A DNA stretch of 64,000 nt from Sinotaia quadrata. Lineage: Eukaryota > Mollusca > Gastropoda > Architaenioglossa > Viviparidae. Numbering within the stretch: the stretch's first letter is position 1; every line of letters begins with the position of its first letter. Below are positions 59,190 to 64,000 of this stretch, one piece after another. The position numbers were made by a program, and so were the translations under genes. Where the stretch lies: contig CM054183.1 of the NCBI GenBank assembly GCA_028829895.1, positions 14,213,475-14,277,474 on the forward strand, given 5' to 3'. A model generated the notes under the pieces. It did no database searches and was not told the origin of the DNA. It was given only the letters and a program-made list of their open reading frames with translations.

Positions 59190-59650
59190 AGTTTACTGAA
59201 GGCTGCAATGGAGTCTAGTCAAGTCTGTAATGAAGTTTACTCATGGCTGCAATGGAGTCTAGTCAAGTCTGTAATGGAGTTTAATCATGGTTGCAATGGA
59301 GTCTAGTAAAGTCTGTAATGGAGTTTACTCAAGGCTGCAATGGAGCTTAGTCAAGGCTGCAATAGAGTATAGTCAAAATGGATTTTATTCAAAGCTGCAA
59401 TGGAGTTTATTCAAGGCTGCAATGGAGCTTAGTCAAGATTTCAATGGAATTTACTCAAGGCTGCACTGGAGCTTAGTCAAAACGGAGTTTACTCAAGGCT
59501 GCAATGGAGTTTGCTCAAAGCTTCAATGGAATTTAGTTAAGGTTGCAATGGAGCTTAGCCATGGTTGTAATGGAGTTTGCTCAAGGCTGTAATGGAGCCT
59601 AGTCAAAGCTGCAATGGAGCTTTGTTAAAGCTGCACTGGAGCTTACTCAG
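59190..59650. repeat. ~20-28-bp minisatellite, about 20 copies
   Basis: CTCAAGGCTGCAATGGAGTT/CTTAGT units with length variation. Confidence 0.93.
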
Positions 59651-60027
59651 TATCGAAACCTCCCTTCCTTCTATCTCTGTCCAAAATTGTAGATTAATTA
59701 TTTGCTGGAGTACTCTTTAAGGTTTTGCATTTCTTCATTTGATTTTGATCCGTGCATAATAAAAATATATATTAAAAATATAATTTAGTTTCTGTAAATG
59801 TAGTAAATTGGGAAGCACTTACATAAATGTGTTCATTTTTTCAGCATTCTTGCATTATACAACCTCAGTGCAGACGCACTAGCATATTGAACCTACTCTT
59901 GTTCGGTACACAAGTACTCATAAGTTTCGTGCACATCCACGCAGTCACAAAGTGAGAAAGCTCATCGTGTCTTTGACCATTTAATTTTCATTGCTGCTAG
60001 TTTCATAAGGTTATTGATTCCTTTTGA

Positions 60028-60135
60028 CGATGATGATGGCGATGCTGCTGCTGATGATGATAACGACAATGACAATGACAATGGTGATGATGATGGTGGT
60101 GATGGCATGATAACAAATGATGATGATGATGATTT
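60028..60135. repeat. (GAT)n-rich trinucleotide repeat
   Basis: GATGAT, GACAAT and GCTGCT triplets. Translated on the minus strand it gives polyhistidine. Confidence 0.95.
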
Positions 60136-60139
60136 AATA

Positions 60140-61335
60140 GTGTGTCAATCATTAGAAAGTCATCCACTACAATATCAAGGCATGACATAGCAATAATATA
60201 TATTATCAGATGGCGGTCGTAAACAATAATAGCTATTATGAAATTGAGGATTAAAATAATTTTATTTATTTCTTGAAAATTATGATCACAATTCGAAAGG
60301 TGGTGGGTTTTTTTAACCTTTCGAACATTTCTGCAATAAAGGTTTCATGGGAAAGAGAAGACTGGCAGTAGCCAAGCAGAGAGAGAGAACCAACGAACAC
60401 GCTACTGTGTGACAACATTCTAAGGCCTGCGATGTTGTGGATTCCTCTCAGTTTTTGGCATAACCTTGTTCTATCCAACTTTCCAATTTCGTATTATGTA
60501 CAAGTCACTTGCCGTTCTCCAGTTATTGCTAAGACGTGTGTCAGTAGCTAGTTGACGTTCACCACTTGTCGCCCGCTAAGTGTCGTTTGTAAAATGTCGC
60601 CCACCCAGATATCATAGAACCGCTCATTCGTGTCAACTCTAGTCCTAGCCCTGCCCTATAAGTGTGCTTTTTTCCAGCAACGATTATCGAAAGATTGTAA
60701 TAGTGCTCATTCGTTAGTCTCTACTCTTAATAAAGTTTTGTCCGATAAGTACATCGTATCAATAGTTGTCAGAACGATGGTGTGCGATATGCTGTTTCAT
60801 CTGACTCTAGGTACGGCCAGACCCTACAGGTGTTTCATTTTCTTTCTTTCGTTTTTTTTTTTTTGTTAGTAGCAAAAACTTTCAAACGACTGTTTGAACT
60901 AATTCGTCTCAGAACTAATTGCGCCTTGACCTACAATTTTTTCTTTGAGACATCAACTATCAAACAAAAATGCAAAAAGCAAAAGACAATGACTTTGCAG
61001 TTATGTCTCAGCTCTCTATATAGCCTTTCCCTAAAGGTGTTCTTTTCTGGCATCAACTAACGGTGAGACTGTTGATTTGCCTCAGCTCTAAATACGACCC
61101 TGTCCTTCAAGTCTGGAGCATGTTACTCTGAGAGAGAGGAGGGGGGAGGGGAGAGAGAGAACGAAAAAACTGAGAAAATATAAAAGCCAATTGCAGTTTA
61201 AAGTAAAAGTCAACAGTTTTTCGAAAAATAGCTACGAGGGTGACAAACATTATAACTGCACTCATACTTTTAATAAATATCACCTACCCAAAATAAATAA
61301 ATGATAAATTGACTCTAACACAAAACTTTTCAATT
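60140..61335. other. Intron 2 sequence, no gene identified
   Basis: Mixed AT-rich DNA with a purine tract (GAGAGAGAGGAGGGG) at 61127-61160. Overlapping frames near 60630-61060 lack start context and splice support. Confidence 0.45.
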
Positions 61336-61339
61336 GATT

Positions 61340-61600
61340 TAATTCAGTTTATTGAGTCCAATCTATTTTAAATATAAAAATCTCTATATCAGTTACGTCT
61401 AATCTATTTTAAAATATGAAAATCCCGTCATTATTTCAGTCTAATCTATTTTTAAATATAAAAATCCCGTCATTAGTTCAGTCTAATCTATTTTAAATAT
61501 AAAAATCCCTATATCAGTTAAGTCTAATTTATTTTAAAATATGAAAATCCCTTCATTAGTTCAGTCTAATCTATTTTTAAATATAAAAATCCCTTCTGCA
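61340..61600. repeat. ~41-46-bp tandem repeat, 6 copies, two sub-types
   Basis: GTCTAATCTATTTTAAATATAAAAATCCC recurs. Copies end either CTATATCAGTTA or GTCATTAGTTCA/TTCATTAGTTCA, in partly alternating order. Confidence 0.92.
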
Positions 61601-62129
61601 AATGACACAATAAAAAGTGTAGTAATAAAACGGTGTCTGAGAAAGGTTTAACATTAATTTCGGTTTAATAAAAAAGAAAGAAAAATGGAAAAGATCTTCC
61701 ATGAACTTTCCACCCGTTCTACAATGACACGGGAACAGATGGCGGCTTAAGGTGAAGAAAAGATAACTCCATATCACAATAGAATAAGGAAACAGATAGC
61801 GGGCTTATGGTGAAAAAAAAGATAACTCCATATCACAATAGAATGAGCTTGACATTCATACCAACTTGAACTGAAATAAACATCTTTTACTAAACAATGT
61901 CGATTTCGATGTATTTCTTTTACTCAGTAATATTAATTAAGAAAATTACTGTTCGCTCCCAGGCGTGAAAAGATAAATCATCCATAAAACAATTCAGAGG
62001 ATCAGTTTAATGTTTATTTAATGTTTAATGTTTATTTAAAACAAGTTATAAATAAAAATGTGGGAATTAAAATTTCAATCAGATCATAGATATAAATATT
62101 AACAAACGTGACGATAGTAGTTTCATTGT

Positions 62130-62215
62130 GAGTAATCGGCCCTGGATAGTTCTGTGGATATGTCCCGACTACATGTGGAGTGCTTAGTATCAAAGCTCCT
62201 CAAACCGTTGCATAT
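62130..62215. other. tRNA-like / SINE-like fragment, weak
   Basis: GGCCCTGGATAGTTCTGTGGATATGTCCCGACT followed by GTATCAAAGCTCC has the word order of a decayed tRNA-derived SINE head. A full cloverleaf cannot be drawn. Confidence 0.15.
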
Positions 62216-63330
62216 AAGAAAGGGCGAAAAGAAATTTAATGAAAAGTATTATATTATTCCAATAAGTGATTGTTCCAAATCTCCTGTAATTTAAATCAAT
62301 GCATTTTTTTACTTTAGTGGTGTTTTTCCAGATGTCAATTTTCTTTTGTTTTTAATTTGTATATTTTGTTATTTTTGCTGTTATTTTCTTTTGTTTATAA
62401 TTTTTATATTTTGTTACTTTTTGTTCTTGTTTTAATTTTGTTTTGTTGTTTCGCTAACCTTTTATTTTTTTTGTTGGGATGTGTTGTATGTGTCTCAAGT
62501 CTTTAGTTCTGAACAATGTAGAAAGGAAACAGAACATAAGATGGAAAATAGCCGAGTGTGTATACATTTATATGTTGTCAAAAGCATTGTTTTGTACTTT
62601 ATAATGTTATTATTTCAAACAAATCTTATAAGATAATTGTTAGTCTTTCAAAACTTTAATGAACACCTTAATTTTCCTGTATGTTCGACGTTCAAATCCT
62701 ATATGATTAAGTCCTTAGTTAGTTAGCAATTGTGCTATTTTTTTCCCCCCAATTCTTGTTGTATGTATTACTTTAATGAACCTTTGTTAATTTTGAGGAA
62801 ATGTGAGATGAAGGTTGCTGTGTAACATATATCTATCACACTCATGACACTATCAGAAGGCAAATAGTTTCTGCGAGAGAATATCCTGCCTACGGAACTC
62901 ACAATTGTCTACAGTATCTCCATAAAAATAATTATTTTTTTATTTGGTGTGAGTTTGATTGATTGAGTGAGTGAGTGAGTGCATTTACTGAGAATGTAAT
63001 TGGCAGCGATACCGCGATACCAGTAATAAACGTCACTGTGTTATCACGAGGGTTAGCAAATGATATTAGGAGAGCGGAACTAAGACCTGGTATCTCTGAA
63101 AGCTCTAGTCATCGAACATTGCGGTTCAGGTGTCCACGTAACGGTGAATGTTCATAGCAGCACGTAACTGAACATCATTCAACTTAAGTTTTATAACTAA
63201 AAAGAGCATTTGTGCGGACCGAATAGTTTAATTAATTTTTTTTTTTACGGTAAAACAAATATGTTTAATTCTATTCTATTTTATTAAAATTCAGCCTTCT
63301 TTTTTTATTAAACTCTATAAAGGAAAATGA
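62216..63330. other. AT-rich intron sequence, no gene identified
   Basis: T-rich tracts and homopolymers. A 60-codon frame at 62975-63157 is mixed in composition, but it begins in a GAGT repeat, not at an ATG, and no family is recognised. Confidence 0.4.
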
Positions 63331-63339
63331 TGCAGACGT

Positions 63340-63517
63340 GGGTTTTTATCTCCCGAGGGTATGCAAATAAGCCCTCGATCCCTGACTTGGCGGATCTGTG
63401 CAGGTGTTGCGGCCATCTTTAGAAAGCCGACATCTTGTAAATTTCCTGGATGCCGTCCATCTGTCGTCTGTTCTAAACACTCGCTCCGCGCAGGCATCTA
63501 CTTTCCCGCCTGCAAGA
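63340..63517 (+). promoter_or_regulatory. Candidate housekeeping-type promoter
   Basis: A CpG-containing island before the ATG at 63518. TTGCGGCCATCTTTA (~63407) reads AAGATGGCCGC on the other strand, near the YY1 element common at TATA-less promoters. A second AGATGGCTGC-type match lies on the minus strand at ~63850. No TATA box is seen. Confidence 0.4.
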
Positions 63518-63623
63518 ATGTTTCGCCAGTTGCCAGTTCTCCAAACTGCTGGTGTTCGCACAACAGGCTCGCTCGCGGACGTAAATAACACTGCACAGAA
63601 CACATCTTTCACGTATTTCGTGC
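63518..63623 (+). CDS. Candidate first coding exon, mitochondrial-targeting-like peptide
   Basis: ATG at 63518 has A at -3 (AAGAATGT). The frame reads 35 codons plus one base to a consensus donor GTAAGT at 63624. The peptide begins MFRQLPVLQTAGVRTTGSL: Arg-containing, hydroxylated, and without acidic residues until position ~21, as in mitochondrial presequences. It ends NTSFTYFV. The protein is not recognised from this piece alone. The exon lies 6 kb into intron 2 of the T-box gene on the same strand, so it would be a nested gene or the T-box gene ends differently than assumed. A competing antisense frame (63473-63859) is also open. Confidence 0.38.
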
Positions 63624-64000
63624 GTAAGTGGTAAGGGCCCAGTTGCGCTTCTTCTTGCTGAAGAAGTCGCAAATGGTCTGTGGCAAGAAAAACGGACGGA
63701 AATTGCGAGAAACGGGCTAATTGTTTTTCTAGCGTTCTGCTGTTTATGAAGCGAAATTGCTACGATTGCGCGCGGCGGTGAAAAAAGAGTGTTTCCTTCG
63801 GCTGGCTTGCTTTTAGACACCCAGCTGAAGTTTGCTGTGGCGTTTGGTCGTGCAGCCATCTATCCTCCAGCTTGTGTTTGTTTTTCCTACCTTACCTGAG
63901 TTCGAGAGTCGAATTCTTTTTATACACCCCTTTGCTTGTTTTTCGCGTCTTGTTGAATTCTGGGCAGTTAGATCCTAAACGAGCGGGCTTCGTAATGTGT

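Noticed and set aside
59287..59592. 101-codon plus-strand frame of MESSKVCNGVYSRLQW type
   Set aside because: Translation of the ~24-bp CAAGGCTGCAATGGAG repeat.
63473..63859. 128-codon minus-strand ATG frame (MAARPNATANFSW start)
   Set aside because: Antisense to the candidate first exon at 63518 and within a CpG-containing promoter-like island where stops are rare. Poor start context. Kept only as an alternative.
57575..64000. Search for the next T-box exon (continuing R-M-F-P and onward)
   Set aside because: No matching coding block with splice sites was found, so the remaining exons are taken to lie outside the window.

Overview
This is an animal nuclear genome window, most probably from a lophotrochozoan and perhaps a gastropod mollusc. 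The evidence is AT-rich non-coding DNA, long introns, a T-box developmental gene with canonical splice sites, a Ty3/gypsy LTR retrotransposon family, and more than two dozen minisatellites. The phylum is inferred from overall character. The metazoan assignment is secure because of the T-box gene. There are no bacterial operons, CRISPR arrays or phage genes.

Layout. 1-2.69 kb: one uninterrupted minus-strand reading frame of 896 codons that runs off the left edge. Its first part resembles the coiled-coil start of invertebrate Ty3/gypsy Gag proteins, followed by a long Asp/Ser/Thr-rich region. 2.7-24 kb: mostly intergenic or intronic DNA with many tandem arrays, a few balanced-composition islands, and a 371-bp remnant LTR inserted in a 29-bp minisatellite. 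23-33 kb: several copies of the same LTR family (a truncated copy, a clean solo LTR with a 5-bp target duplication, and one LTR nested inside another), plus a candidate 3'-terminal exon with a poly(A) signal near 29 kb.

37-64 kb: the one confidently identified host gene, a Tbx1/10-type T-box factor on the plus strand. Coding exon 1 (38499-38718) carries an eh1-like repressor motif. Coding exon 2 (57247-57574) carries the N-terminal start of the T-box. The two join in phase across an 18.5-kb intron, and the rest of the DNA-binding domain lies beyond the right edge. Intron 1 holds more minisatellites, a truncated LTR, and a 2.66-kb internally deleted Ty3/gypsy element (49870-52531) with a perfect 5-bp target duplication, a polypurine tract and a decayed RNase H domain. 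Promoter-like islands lie within the gene: an NRF1 palindrome at 55089, a mixed cluster near 58.05-58.4 kb, and a CpG-containing region near 63.35-63.96 kb whose downstream ATG opens a short exon coding for a mitochondrial-targeting-like peptide.

The T-box gene is the regulatory gene of the window. The retroelements and minisatellites account for most of the rest and also generate most of the spurious small open reading frames. No new biochemical system is evident. The least-explained items are the 896-codon frame, the candidate terminal exon at 28.9 kb and the intronic promoter-like islands.
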